A stretch of DNA of 64,000 nucleotides from Bacteroidales bacterium (GTDB lineage Bacteria > Bacteroidota > Bacteroidia > Bacteroidales > UBA932), in the NCBI GenBank assembly GCA_017550525.1, contig JAFZOU010000037.1, forward strand, positions 1 through 64,000, in the 5' to 3' direction. The notes beneath the pieces were generated by a model that was given only the letters and a program-made list of their open reading frames with translations, did no database searches and was not told where the DNA came from. Positions 8,584-17,614 of the stretch are shown piece by piece. The position numbers were made by a program, and so were the translations under genes. Each line of letters starts with the position of its first letter. Position 1 is the first letter of the stretch.

Positions 8584-10209
8584 ATGAAAAAAGTACTTGT
8601 TTTCCTTGCTTTCGCAGTTGCACTTGCAGCCTGCGAAAAGAACCAGGTTCCAACATGGACCAATCCTGACCAGCAGGCTGTAACACCGGATGGCCAGACC
8701 TATGACGTACGCATCCTTCCCGTCATGACAAAGGTCACGGACACCGCATTTGAAGATGGAGATGCAATTGGCGTATCCATCGCCCGCGCAGCAGGCGAGT
8801 ATGCCACCAACGAGAAACTCACCTACAACGGGACGGAGTTCTCCGGCAGCCTCAAGTGGTATGCTGAGGGCACTGAAGGAGCAACCGTAAGCGCATACTA
8901 TCCTTACGCCGCCACGGTTCCCGCTTCCTTCAGCGTACAGGCCGACCAAAGCGCAGGAACATCGGCCTCAGACTTTGTGGCAGGTGCAAAGACTGGCGTC
9001 CTTCCTTCAGCCTCACCCGTTGTGATTCCCTTCAAGCACAAACTCACCAAGATCATCCTCAACGTCACCAAGAATGTTGACGGAGACCTTGGCGCCGTAA
9101 AGCTTGGCGGAGCACGCCTTGCCGCCAATCTGGATGCCGATTTCAACGCAACCGCTGATGCAGGCGCAGCAGAAGGCACAGTCACCGCCTTCAAGAAGGA
9201 CGCCTCCACCTACTGCCTCATCCTCCCTCCCCAGACCGTGGCCCTTGTTGCAACCGTGGTCACAACCGGGGACAACGAGCTTTCCCAGATCCTTGAGGAA
9301 ACCTCCCTTGCTGCCGGCAAGCAGTACACCATCAATATGATCGTGAACCCTTCAGACCTCAAGGTCACCTTCTCCGGAGACATCGAGGACTGGGAAGACG
9401 GCGGCACCCTTGGCGCCGACAACACCCTCATCGAGAAACTCTCCGACGGCTATATCACCTATCATGAGGCAAAGTACACCGTTGCCAAGATGAAGGACGG
9501 CAAGTGGTGGATGACCCAGAACCTCCGCTATGTTCCGGAAGGAATCACCGTGGACGGTTCCCTTGACGGCAAGACAGTAACCAAGGTTGACGCCGGTATC
9601 TACTACCCGGTTGTCGTCAACTCCGAAAACACCCAGGCCGTATTCTCCAAGGACGTTGAGGTTATCGCGGCACGCGGCTATCTGTATCAGGCCGAAGTAG
9701 CCCTTGGACTGAGCGTCGGCGCAATCACCTCCGTAGCCCAGGCACAGGCACTTGAAGGCGCACAGGGTCTCTGCCCTAAAGGCTGGCACGTTCCCACCGG
9801 TGCCGATATAATCGGCCTTGTAGGAAAAGCCGTGAGCCCGCTCACAAATGACACTACCGCTCCTTACTATGACGGATCCAACGGTTCCATAGCCCTCCTG
9901 AATGCCGACGGCTTCAACATGGACGCATTCGGCGCCGTTTCCATCCAGGACAACACCAAGACCAGCGGTACCCTGATGGGTTGGGCATCCGGTTATCCCG
10001 ACAAGATTTCTTCCGGTATGTTCATCGGCTCCACCTATGGCAGTGTAACTTATAACACCTCCGGCGACGAAACCTCCGGCATCAAGAACCTCCAGTTCAT
10101 GGGTCTTATGCCTATGACAAGCAAGGCCAGCGAAGATGCATACACCTGCAACGGAACCAAGGTGAGTTACCGCATTGCCTGTCCGCTGCGCTGCGTCCGT
10201 GACAACTAA
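8584..10209 (+). CDS. Lipoprotein with fimbrillin-like and FISUMP domains
   Basis: About 541 residues. ATGs at 8575 and 8578 are also in frame; 8584 gives a clean lipoprotein signal (AVALAAC). The N-terminal half (about 30-250) resembles fimbrillin/Mfa-like surface proteins (EDGDAIGVSI, then YYPYAA). The C-terminal half is a Fibrobacter succinogenes major paralogous (FISUMP) domain, with KWWMTQNLRY, GLCPKGWHVPT and a final SYRIACPLRCVRD. These domains are common on surface lipoproteins of Bacteroidetes, but their biochemical role is not established. It lies 14 bases after the DUF6850 gene and 5 before the S46 peptidase, so it belongs to the operon. Confidence 0.8.
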   Translation: MKKVLVFLAFAVALAACEKNQVPTWTNPDQQAVTPDGQTYDVRILPVMTKVTDTAFEDGDAIGVSIARAAGEYATNEKLTYNGTEFSGSLKWYAEGTEGATVSAYYPYAATVPASFSVQADQSAGTSASDFVAGAKTGVLPSASPVVIPFKHKLTKIILNVTKNVDGDLGAVKLGGARLAANLDADFNATADAGAAEGTVTAFKKDASTYCLILPPQTVALVATVVTTGDNELSQILEETSLAAGKQYTINMIVNPSDLKVTFSGDIEDWEDGGTLGADNTLIEKLSDGYITYHEAKYTVAKMKDGKWWMTQNLRYVPEGITVDGSLDGKTVTKVDAGIYYPVVVNSENTQAVFSKDVEVIAARGYLYQAEVALGLSVGAITSVAQAQALEGAQGLCPKGWHVPTGADIIGLVGKAVSPLTNDTTAPYYDGSNGSIALLNADGFNMDAFGAVSIQDNTKTSGTLMGWASGYPDKISSGMFIGSTYGSVTYNTSGDETSGIKNLQFMGLMPMTSKASEDAYTCNGTKVSYRIACPLRCVRDN

Positions 10210-10214
10210 ACGCC

Positions 10215-12221
10215 ATGCGTAAGTGGCTCATAGCCATTGCCCTCGGCCTGTGCATCCTTCCGGGTGCGCGGGCCGATGAGGGTATGTGGCTGGTCCAGTG
10301 CCTGGACAGGGCCCTGGAGAAGAATATGAAGGCACGCGGCTGCAAGCTCAAGGCAGGAGAAATCTACAACGAGGAAGCAGGTGGCCTCACGGACGCCATA
10401 GTGTCCCTTGGCTTTTACTGCTCCGGGAGCATGATCTCAGATGACGGCCTCCTTATCACCAACCACCACTGCGCCTATTCCGACGTCTCAAGGCTCTCCA
10501 CCCCGGAAAACAACCTTCTGGAAAACGGATTCTTCGCCCTTTCAAGGGCCGATGAAATCCCCGTTCCCGGCCTAGAGTTCTTCTTCCTGAGGCGCGTCAT
10601 AGACGTTACGGATGAAGTGGCGGCGCTGAAGGCGGAACTTGAAGCCGCCGGAAAGCCCTCCGGAAGCCGCCGGCTAAGTTCCATCCTGGAGAAGAAGTAC
10701 AAGGACGAAACCGGCCTGGAGGCAGGCCTGCAGGGCATGTGGGCCGGGGAGAAGTACTACATGTGCCTCTACTCCAAGTACACGGACATCCGCCTTGTGG
10801 GCGCCCCGCCCGTGCAGGTTGCGGCCTTCGGGGGAGACGAGGACAACTGGGAATGGCCGCAGCATAAGGCCGATTTCGCGCTGTACCGCATCTACGATGG
10901 CGGCGAGCCCCTACATCCCCGCCGTCACCTCAAGATAAGCACAAAAGGCTACAAGGAAGGCTCCTACGCCATGATCATGGGATATCCGGGCCGCACGCAG
11001 AGGTATATATCGGCCGCGGAACTGGACCAGATGATTAACATTGAAAGGCCGGAGGTAAACCGAATCAGGGCCGCCCAGATGGAGATTATCCGTAAGTGGA
11101 TGGACAAGGACCCCGCGGTTAGATTCAAGTACTCCGACAATTTCTTCTCCCTTTCAAATGTTGCGGAGCTTCAGGAAGGGGAACTTGAATGCGTGAGGCG
11201 CTTTGGCGTCATTGAAAAGCGCAGCGCCTTTGAGGCCGGAATGCCTGACCAGGATCTTCTGAGACGGCTTCAGGAGGAGGTATCGGCCACATCTTCCATA
11301 GAGAAGCAGAAGCTGTATTTCCGTGAAGCCATCTTCCGTGGGCTCATCATTTCCCGTACGCTCATGCGCATGGGAGGGGCCTCCAAGGACCTTTCCCAGC
11401 AGAAACGTTTTCTTGCCCGGGGGCTGGCGGAGACAGACCCCAGGGTGGAGCATGAACTCCTGGAGGCATCAGTGAAGGAACTCTTCGGGGGCATTGACCC
11501 GGAACTCCTTCCTCCGTTCCACAAAGAGCTTCGTGAGCGCTTTGGGCATGATTACAAGGCAATGGCCGCCTGGATATGGGAGGGCTCATTCCTGAAGGAT
11601 TTCGGCTCCATGCCGGATTCCACAATTGTGGATGGGTTTGACGGAAATATTGCCGATGATCCCCTATTCCGTTACGTGAAGGAAATCAACATGAACCTTT
11701 TCAACGGGAAGGAGCAGCATGTGGGGGATCCCATGCAGCTGCATAGGGAATACGTCCACGCGCGTTATCGCTACCTCCAGAGCCTTGGTGTGCCGCAGTA
11801 CCCTGATGCCAATTCCACAATGAGGCTTACCTATGGCAGGGTGTGCTCCATGCGCCCCCGGGACGGTGTGTATACCCACTGGCAAAGCACTGCGGCGGGG
11901 CTCCGTGAAAAGTACTCAGAACAGGCCTACGACTACCACTATCCGGATGCCTTCCGTGATGCCCTTCCGCCCATGGATTTCCCCGTAAACTTCCTCACGG
12001 ACAACGACATAACGGGCGGAAACTCCGGTTCTCCGGTTCTCAATGCGCGCGGGGAGCTGATCGGCCTTGCCTTTGACGGCAACAAGGAGTCCCTGGCCTC
12101 CAACTTTGAGTCCGTTCCCGGCTACAATATGTGCGTTTGCGTAGACATCCGCTATGTCCTCTGGATCCTGAAGCACTATGCACGCCAGGAATATGTCCTC
12201 AGTGAACTGGATTTGCACTAA
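10215..12221 (+). CDS. S46 family dipeptidyl peptidase (DPP7-like)
   Basis: 668 residues with a signal peptide ending ARADEG, so periplasmic or surface-exposed. Family S46 enzymes release dipeptides from peptide N-termini. The chymotrypsin-like triad is visible as His85 in LLITNHHC, Asp220 in HKADFALYR and Ser604 in GGNSGSPV. The residue 18 after the serine sets P1 preference in this family: Gly in DPP7 (hydrophobic), Arg in DPP11 (Asp/Glu). Here it is Gly622 in GLAFDGN, so DPP7-type specificity is predicted. It is slightly shorter than the usual 700-720. As the last gene of the TonB operon, it suggests peptide processing linked to uptake. Confidence 0.9.
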   Translation: MRKWLIAIALGLCILPGARADEGMWLVQCLDRALEKNMKARGCKLKAGEIYNEEAGGLTDAIVSLGFYCSGSMISDDGLLITNHHCAYSDVSRLSTPENNLLENGFFALSRADEIPVPGLEFFFLRRVIDVTDEVAALKAELEAAGKPSGSRRLSSILEKKYKDETGLEAGLQGMWAGEKYYMCLYSKYTDIRLVGAPPVQVAAFGGDEDNWEWPQHKADFALYRIYDGGEPLHPRRHLKISTKGYKEGSYAMIMGYPGRTQRYISAAELDQMINIERPEVNRIRAAQMEIIRKWMDKDPAVRFKYSDNFFSLSNVAELQEGELECVRRFGVIEKRSAFEAGMPDQDLLRRLQEEVSATSSIEKQKLYFREAIFRGLIISRTLMRMGGASKDLSQQKRFLARGLAETDPRVEHELLEASVKELFGGIDPELLPPFHKELRERFGHDYKAMAAWIWEGSFLKDFGSMPDSTIVDGFDGNIADDPLFRYVKEINMNLFNGKEQHVGDPMQLHREYVHARYRYLQSLGVPQYPDANSTMRLTYGRVCSMRPRDGVYTHWQSTAAGLREKYSEQAYDYHYPDAFRDALPPMDFPVNFLTDNDITGGNSGSPVLNARGELIGLAFDGNKESLASNFESVPGYNMCVCVDIRYVLWILKHYARQEYVLSELDLH

Positions 12222-12227
12222 TTTTGC

Positions 12228-12235
12228 TATATTTG
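12228..12235 (+). promoter_or_regulatory. Possible -7 box before the small membrane gene
   Basis: TATATTTG matches the -7 consensus, but no TTG lies at the right distance upstream. It would serve the small gene at 12266 and probably 12464. Confidence 0.4.
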
Positions 12236-12265
12236 CATAGGAAAACATTTTAAAATCTAATAGTT

Positions 12266-12454
12266 ATGCTTGGAACAATCCTTTACATCGCCGGTCTTGT
12301 ACTGGCCATCCTGGCAGTTCTTGACATTCTCAAGAAGCCCATCTCCCTTGTTGGAAAGATCATCTGCTGCGTGCTTGTGCTTATCACCAGCTGGGTAGGC
12401 CTTCTGGTATACTATCTCTACGCAAAGGACCATATCGTAGAGTGGTTCAAGTAA
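12266..12454 (+). CDS. Small two-helix membrane protein, PLDc_N-like
   Basis: 62 residues with two hydrophobic helices (about 4-20 and 30-52) joined by DILKKP, then a charged tail. The pattern (LDILKK, then GLLVYYLYAKD) resembles the PLDc_N two-helix module found at the N-terminus of cardiolipin synthases, here free-standing. Function unknown. The gene is followed after 9 bases by a secreted protein and may be cotranscribed with it. Confidence 0.65.
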   Translation: MLGTILYIAGLVLAILAVLDILKKPISLVGKIICCVLVLITSWVGLLVYYLYAKDHIVEWFK

Positions 12455-12463
12455 GATAACTCT

Positions 12464-12961
12464 ATGAAAAAACTCATTTTAGCGGTTGTACTTGCGGGTA
12501 TGACCATTATTTCATATGCCCAGCGTGATGTCAGGCCCGGGAGCAGCATGGAAGTTGCCAGCGTAGAGCAGAACGACAACAACCTCTACATCTACAAGGT
12601 AAAGGACAATGAGGGCAACCCCGCTTACTACCTCAGCGTAAGCCGTGTGGAGTACGCTTTTGAGGCGGAAATCCTGAATTCCACCACCACCTTCAGCTCT
12701 TCTGTCGGCATGGTGCTGCTTTTTGGGGAAACCTATGAGGACGCCCTGGAAAACCTTGAAGAGCTCCTTGAGATGTTTACGGAAGATGACGGCGAGCAGA
12801 AGGAGTTCACCTCAATTGACGGCACCAAGGTTCTCTGCACCCTCCATAGGGGCTGCCTTGGAAAGCACCTCAGCATTGGAGAGGCTTCCCTCACAAAGGG
12901 CAGCATCAAATCTCTCCGTTACGGCCTGAAAGTTTCCAAGAAACTCCACCCGGATATTTAG
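12464..12961 (+). CDS. Secreted protein of unknown function
   Basis: 165 residues with an Sec signal peptide (MKKLILAVVLAGMTIISYAQ). The mature part is mixed alpha/beta with an acidic stretch (about 85-110, LENLEELLEMFTEDDGE) and no recognised domain. It is clearly translated-looking (codon use like its neighbours). I do not recognise the family. Confidence 0.7.
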   Translation: MKKLILAVVLAGMTIISYAQRDVRPGSSMEVASVEQNDNNLYIYKVKDNEGNPAYYLSVSRVEYAFEAEILNSTTTFSSSVGMVLLFGETYEDALENLEELLEMFTEDDGEQKEFTSIDGTKVLCTLHRGCLGKHLSIGEASLTKGSIKSLRYGLKVSKKLHPDI

Positions 12962-13001
12962 CCGTTTTTGCCAAACGCCTGATTATTAGCGAATTATAGC
13001 A

Positions 13002-13031
13002 TTTACTCCCGTCTGTTTGGACGGGAGTAAA
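13002..13031. terminator. Inverted repeat, possible terminator
   Basis: A perfect 12-bp stem TTTACTCCCGTC / GACGGGAGTAAA with a 6-base loop lies 40 bases after the stop at 12961. No long T-run follows. It may end the upstream transcript. Confidence 0.6.
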
Positions 13032-13141
13032 TTGCATAAAGCGCTAGCAATCAACAACTTAGCGTTTACGCAATAAACATACACCACCACTCACTATTGG
13101 CAATCTTATCATATATGTTAAGATAAATAGCAAAAAACTCT

Positions 13142-13171
13142 TTGATATTCGATTATTTGCACGTATCTTTG
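13142..13171 (+). promoter_or_regulatory. Promoter of the toxin-antitoxin-like pair
   Basis: TTG (13142-13144), 19 bases and a perfect TATCTTTG (13164-13171) fit the Bacteroidetes promoter. The predicted leader before ATG 13188 is about 12 nt. The surrounding DNA is AT-rich compared with its neighbours. Confidence 0.75.
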
Positions 13172-13187
13172 CAACAAATAATTGTGT

Positions 13188-13676
13188 ATGAGAAAGATTG
13201 AATTTGTGCCGGTGATTCTAACGGACGTGACTGACATTTTTACCATTAGAATTGACAATGATACACTTACGGAGTTTCATAAGTTCTTAATTATGTTCAA
13301 GGACACCACAAACCCGTATCTGAAGGACGATTTATTTAGAATAGAATCGGCCATTAAACAGATTGCACAAAATGGAGCGCTGGAATCACTGTTCAGGCCT
13401 GAAGGCAAAATGAGCGACAGAGTTTGCGCAATGCCTTTACTTATCAAATCACGTAGCAAGACCATTGGAACTCTCAGATTGTACTGCATAAGAATATCCG
13501 ACAAATTACTGATTTTGGGTGGCGGTGGGCTTAAAACCACTGATTCTTACGAACAAGACGATTTTCTTAATAAGAAGGTGGAAGATTTACAGTCAATTGA
13601 TATAGAGATTGCCAATTTAGAAAAACGGACCATTATTGAGGACGCCATTTACAACATAACAATAGAGATAGATTAA
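13188..13676 (+). CDS. Probable toxin partner of an HTH antitoxin
   Basis: 162 residues from ATG 13188 (a TTG six bases upstream is also open). No signal peptide or membrane segment. The C-terminal half has IGTLRLYCIRISDKLLILGG, then GLKTTDSYEQDDFLNKKV. This strand pattern and basic/aromatic content resemble RelE/HigB-like mRNA interferases in which a beta-sheet core precedes a C-terminal helix. The stop is one base before the start of a XRE-type HTH gene, the toxin-first order of HigBA-like modules. The toxin assignment rests mainly on this context; there is no diagnostic catalytic motif that I can name. Confidence 0.5.
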   Translation: MRKIEFVPVILTDVTDIFTIRIDNDTLTEFHKFLIMFKDTTNPYLKDDLFRIESAIKQIAQNGALESLFRPEGKMSDRVCAMPLLIKSRSKTIGTLRLYCIRISDKLLILGGGGLKTTDSYEQDDFLNKKVEDLQSIDIEIANLEKRTIIEDAIYNITIEID

Positions 13677-13677
13677 T

Positions 13678-14046
13678 ATGGTAAAGATTCATTATATAGA
13701 CCCGGTGCTTGAGGGCGCGCTCAAGGAGGTTCCGGATGAAATCACCCGGGAAACAGAACTTGCTTATGATATCGTTAACAGGATATACGGCATCTTATCC
13801 AGAAAAGGCTGGTCTCAGGCCGATCTTGCAAGGGCCACACATAAAACAGAGGCCGAAGTATCCAGGTGGCTCAGCGGCACCTACAACTTCACCATAAGGA
13901 GCCTTGCCCTGATAGAATCCGCAACCGGAGAAAAGATTATTTCCGTAAACCAATACCGGAAACCCTCTGAGGTGGTTTCCGGTTATCGGGTTTCTCCCCG
14001 CAAGGCTGCTTTCCTGAATAGCCCAAAGGCCAAGTACGGAAAGTAA
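13678..14046 (+). CDS. XRE-family HTH protein, probable antitoxin
   Basis: 122 residues. A Cro/C1-type helix-turn-helix covers about 37-90, with KGWSQADLARATHKTEAEVSRWL as helices 2 and 3. The N-terminal 35 residues may be a dimer or toxin-binding part. It begins one base after the upstream stop, so the two are translated together. Such proteins typically neutralise the toxin and repress their own promoter. It could also be a plain regulator. Confidence 0.7.
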   Translation: MVKIHYIDPVLEGALKEVPDEITRETELAYDIVNRIYGILSRKGWSQADLARATHKTEAEVSRWLSGTYNFTIRSLALIESATGEKIISVNQYRKPSEVVSGYRVSPRKAAFLNSPKAKYGK

Positions 14047-14069
14047 TAAAGACCTTTAAACTATCTGAA

Positions 14070-16745
14070 TTATTTTCGGATACGCTTGCGGTATTCATTA
14101 GGGAGCTCACCAAAGTAGTCCTTGTAACACTTGGTGAAATACGAGGGCGTGGAAAATCCCGTGTCATAACATATTTCCGCAATACTCAGATCCGTGGTGG
14201 CAAGCATCTGCTGGGCACGACGCAAACGAATTATGCGCACCCACTCATTGGGAGAATGGTTAGTGAGGCCTTTTAGCTTGCGCCAAAGTTGGATTCTGGA
14301 CATAGCTAAGTGATTCGCAAGGGCATCCAAATCCAAATCCGGGCGATCAATATGGTCCTCAACAAAACAACGGAACTGATTGATGAACTGCTTATCCATC
14401 TCTTCCATATTGGCCGATAAGGAAATGCCAGAAGGACCGTCAAAACTCTTTTGGACCTGCTCACGACGATTCAGAAGATTCTGTATTCGAGTAGTAAGCA
14501 CCTCTGAGCGGAATGGCTTAGTAATATATGAATCGGCACCACTGGAATAACCCTCAACCCTCTTTTCATCTGCGGCGCAGGCGGTGAGCATGATAACCGG
14601 TATATGGCAGGTCTGCATCTCCTGTTTAAGACGGGCACAACATGCTACACCGTCCATTTTGGGCATCATCACGTCCATTATTATTATATCCGGGACATAT
14701 GCCAATGCTTTCTTGAACCCTTCTTCGCCATCACATGCCTCAAGAACTAGATATTCGCCCCCCAAAACTATTCGGACCAGCGTCCTTATATCCTCGCTGT
14801 CATCAACAACAAGAACAGTTCTGCGATCTTTATCCTCAGTCTCTACGTCGCTTATATCTTCTATCATATCTCCATGACTGGAGGCCGATAGTTGCGCCGA
14901 TAAAACTGCATTAGTGTCCTGTTCTTCGCTGATGGGCAAAGATACCGAAAAGGTGGTCCCTTTTCGACGGTCGCTTTCTACTCCCACAACACCTTTATGC
15001 ATGTTTACAAATGCCTTAACTATAGCGAGTCCTATTCCCGTACCCTGACCTCCGCCATTACCGATTTGATAAAAACGATCAAAGATATTCTCTCTTTCAG
15101 ATTGGGGAATAAACGTCCCGGTATTAGTAACGGAAAGTACCATAATATTATCTTTCCGCCCTAAACGAACCACAACAGATTCGTTTTCCGGAGTGTATTT
15201 GAACGCATTCGAAAGAAGGTTATAATAAACCTGCTCCATCTTGTCCACGTCAATACTATTCATATAGTCCTGACCAGGCTCGGCGACAAAAGAGAATCTC
15301 AGATGTTTTCGCTTGAGCATGGGGATAAAGGATGCATTCCATGACTCAACAAGCCCCTTTACGTTAACAGATGTACGCTTAATATCCAGTTTTCCGTTTT
15401 CATATTTGCGAAAATCCAGAATCTGGTTAACCAGCCGGAGAAGAATATTTGTATTACGTTTTGCAAGGTTTAAAAGCTCGTAGTTACTATCACTCTCCGA
15501 TGTCTTGCCTATAAGTTCATCTACCGAACCGGATATCAGTGTCAGGGGTGTGCGCAACTCGTGAGATATGTTGGTAAAAAAGGCCATCTTAGCGCTTGCC
15601 GCTTCCTCTACCTGGCGCGAGAATTCTACCAGCTGCTTGTTCATCCTACTCCTTGAGCGCAGGATAAAAACCAGGGCCACTAGGACGAAGACAAGCATTA
15701 CGACAAGAATCATCGAAAGATACAGCATTATTCTCTGACTCTTATACGCCGCGCTGAAACTGCCCAACTTTGCGTTCAGATTCTCGAATTTCCTCTCTTG
15801 TTCGGCAATAGATGAATTATACATATCTATCACCCTGACATTGCTCCTGTCTACAATTGTTGTATTCAGAATAATTTCGCGGGGGTAATCGTGGCCAGAC
15901 AAAATGTCGTATGCCAGCCTCATGACTTTATCGGTTCCGGAAGGGTATACAAACGACGCCTCAAGTATTCCGTCCGATACCATGCCGATACCATTACTCC
16001 GTCCAGGCAACGCATCTATTCCGATAAACTTTATCCGCTTCCCCAAACCAAGCATCTGCGCAGCCTCATAGGCTCCAGACGCCATCTCATCATTATGTGC
16101 GAAAACGACATCAATGTTAGGAGTCTTAGATAGAATCTCTTTAGTTCGCTCAAAGGCTTCTTGTTTGAACCAACCGGCATCTACAGAATATAATAAATGA
16201 ATTGCGGAATCAGTAAGGGCCGTAGAACAAAAGCCCTCATGCCTTTCAATTGCCGGAGAAGACCCCATAAGGCCTGTAATCTCCAGAACGTTGCCACCAA
16301 GAGGCAGCAATTGCTTGATATACGTTCCGGTAGCCGCGCCAATCTGCCTGTTATCTGCCCCCACAAACGACGAATAGTGGTCTGTCATAACCTTTCGGTC
16401 TACGATAATTACCGGAATTCCATTATCATAGGCTTTTTCAACCATCGGGGCAATCTCAACCGCTTCGTTAGGAGACACGATAAGCAAATCCACACCTTCA
16501 TCGATGAAACTGGATATGTCCGCAATTTGCTTCTGTGTATCGCCATTTGAGGATTTTATTTCCAGAATAATATCCTCATACAGCATGGCCTCACGCTGGA
16601 GGTCGTGATTCATCTTGACTCGCCAACTGTCCTCGGCGCACTGTGAGAAACCGACGCGCCACGGCTCTCGTTGAACAGATGCCGGATTGTTGCACCCGGC
16701 CAACATCAACAGTATAGCGATGAATATTCCTAAATGAAAACGCAT
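14070..16745 (-). CDS. Hybrid two-component sensor-regulator (HTCS) of the PUL
   Basis: 891 residues. Domains in order: signal region (MLAGC, an unusual lipobox-like end), a periplasmic LacI/RbsB-type sugar-binding domain (about 28-310), one membrane helix (340-362), HisKA with His395 in ISHELRTPL, HATPase (about 495-605), a receiver (about 640-755, MDVMMPKMDG) and an AraC-type DNA-binding domain (about 790-891). This is the architecture of Bacteroides BT1754, which binds fructose and controls the fructan PUL, rather than the more common beta-propeller HTCS. It is the last gene of the PUL transcript and abuts the fructokinase. Ligand prediction: fructose or a fructose-like sugar (inference). 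Confidence 0.9.
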   Translation of the reverse strand: MRFHLGIFIAILLMLAGCNNPASVQREPWRVGFSQCAEDSWRVKMNHDLQREAMLYEDIILEIKSSNGDTQKQIADISSFIDEGVDLLIVSPNEAVEIAPMVEKAYDNGIPVIIVDRKVMTDHYSSFVGADNRQIGAATGTYIKQLLPLGGNVLEITGLMGSSPAIERHEGFCSTALTDSAIHLLYSVDAGWFKQEAFERTKEILSKTPNIDVVFAHNDEMASGAYEAAQMLGLGKRIKFIGIDALPGRSNGIGMVSDGILEASFVYPSGTDKVMRLAYDILSGHDYPREIILNTTIVDRSNVRVIDMYNSSIAEQERKFENLNAKLGSFSAAYKSQRIMLYLSMILVVMLVFVLVALVFILRSRSRMNKQLVEFSRQVEEAASAKMAFFTNISHELRTPLTLISGSVDELIGKTSESDSNYELLNLAKRNTNILLRLVNQILDFRKYENGKLDIKRTSVNVKGLVESWNASFIPMLKRKHLRFSFVAEPGQDYMNSIDVDKMEQVYYNLLSNAFKYTPENESVVVRLGRKDNIMVLSVTNTGTFIPQSERENIFDRFYQIGNGGGQGTGIGLAIVKAFVNMHKGVVGVESDRRKGTTFSVSLPISEEQDTNAVLSAQLSASSHGDMIEDISDVETEDKDRRTVLVVDDSEDIRTLVRIVLGGEYLVLEACDGEEGFKKALAYVPDIIIMDVMMPKMDGVACCARLKQEMQTCHIPVIMLTACAADEKRVEGYSSGADSYITKPFRSEVLTTRIQNLLNRREQVQKSFDGPSGISLSANMEEMDKQFINQFRCFVEDHIDRPDLDLDALANHLAMSRIQLWRKLKGLTNHSPNEWVRIIRLRRAQQMLATTDLSIAEICYDTGFSTPSYFTKCYKDYFGELPNEYRKRIRK

Positions 16746-17612
16746 CTACAATAAAGACTCTGAAAGTTTTGGCATAGCCCCGGTCTGCGTACATACAAAA
16801 GCCGAAACCGCAACAGCCTTACGGTGCGCCTCTTTAATGCTTGCGCCTTTTAGCAGCGAAGCGCAAAATGCAGCCGTGAAACTGTCACCAGCACCTACTG
16901 TATCGGCAACATCAACTTTTGGTGTTGGCTCGAAAGACTCTTCTTCGCCGGTAAAGATATAGCTACCATCCGCTCCGCAGGTGAGAATAACCATCCTTAT
17001 CCCATATTGTTTCATTATCCATAGGGATCCTTTTTTGTAATCTGCGTCTGGACATCCAAGCAACTTGACAACTATGTCGAACTCGGTCTCATTTATTTTC
17101 AAAATATTGCTTGCCCTGAGAGACTCTTCAATAAGTGCTTTACTATAAAAATGCTGACGGAGATTAATATCAAAGATAACCAGAGCCTCATCCGGAACCA
17201 TTCCGATAATACGGCGAATGGTTTTGTGAGAAACTTCGCTCCTTTGTGCCAGGGACCCGAAACAAATCGCGCTGCACTCTGCAGCCTCTTTGGCCAATGT
17301 CTCAGAGAAAGGAATCATGTCCCACGCCACATTTTCCATTATGGTAAACGTGGGGACTCCTTCTTTATCCAGGGACACCTGAACCGTTCCGGTTGGAGCA
17401 TCCACCCTTTGAACGCAAGTATTTATTTCCTTTTCGGCCAGCAAGAGCATTATCTCATCTCCCAATTCATCTTTACCCACAGCACTTACCGCCAGGCTCT
17501 CCAAGCCAAGTTGTTGAACGTGATATGCAAAGTTTACAGGCGCTCCCCCCAGTTTCTTTCCCGTAGGGAATACGTCAAACAGTAGTTCTCCAATTCCAAT
17601 TACTTTTCCCAT
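16746..17612 (-). CDS. PfkB-family fructokinase
   Basis: 288 residues. The N-terminal GIGELLFDVFPTGKKLGGAP block and the C-terminal DTVGAGDSFTAAF motif with the catalytic Asp place it in the PfkB/ribokinase family. The short N-terminal form with LGGAPVNFAYH resembles bacterial fructokinases. It would phosphorylate free fructose in the cytoplasm. It lies two bases after the serine hydrolase and directly before the HTCS, as fructokinase and HTCS do in known fructan PULs. Confidence 0.88.
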   Translation of the reverse strand: MGKVIGIGELLFDVFPTGKKLGGAPVNFAYHVQQLGLESLAVSAVGKDELGDEIMLLLAEKEINTCVQRVDAPTGTVQVSLDKEGVPTFTIMENVAWDMIPFSETLAKEAAECSAICFGSLAQRSEVSHKTIRRIIGMVPDEALVIFDINLRQHFYSKALIEESLRASNILKINETEFDIVVKLLGCPDADYKKGSLWIMKQYGIRMVILTCGADGSYIFTGEEESFEPTPKVDVADTVGAGDSFTAAFCASLLKGASIKEAHRKAVAVSAFVCTQTGAMPKLSESLL

Positions 17613-17614
17613 AA

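Noticed and set aside
10215..12221. DPP11-type (Asp/Glu-specific) S46 peptidase
   Set aside because: The residue 18 after the catalytic serine is Gly (GLAFDGN), not Arg.
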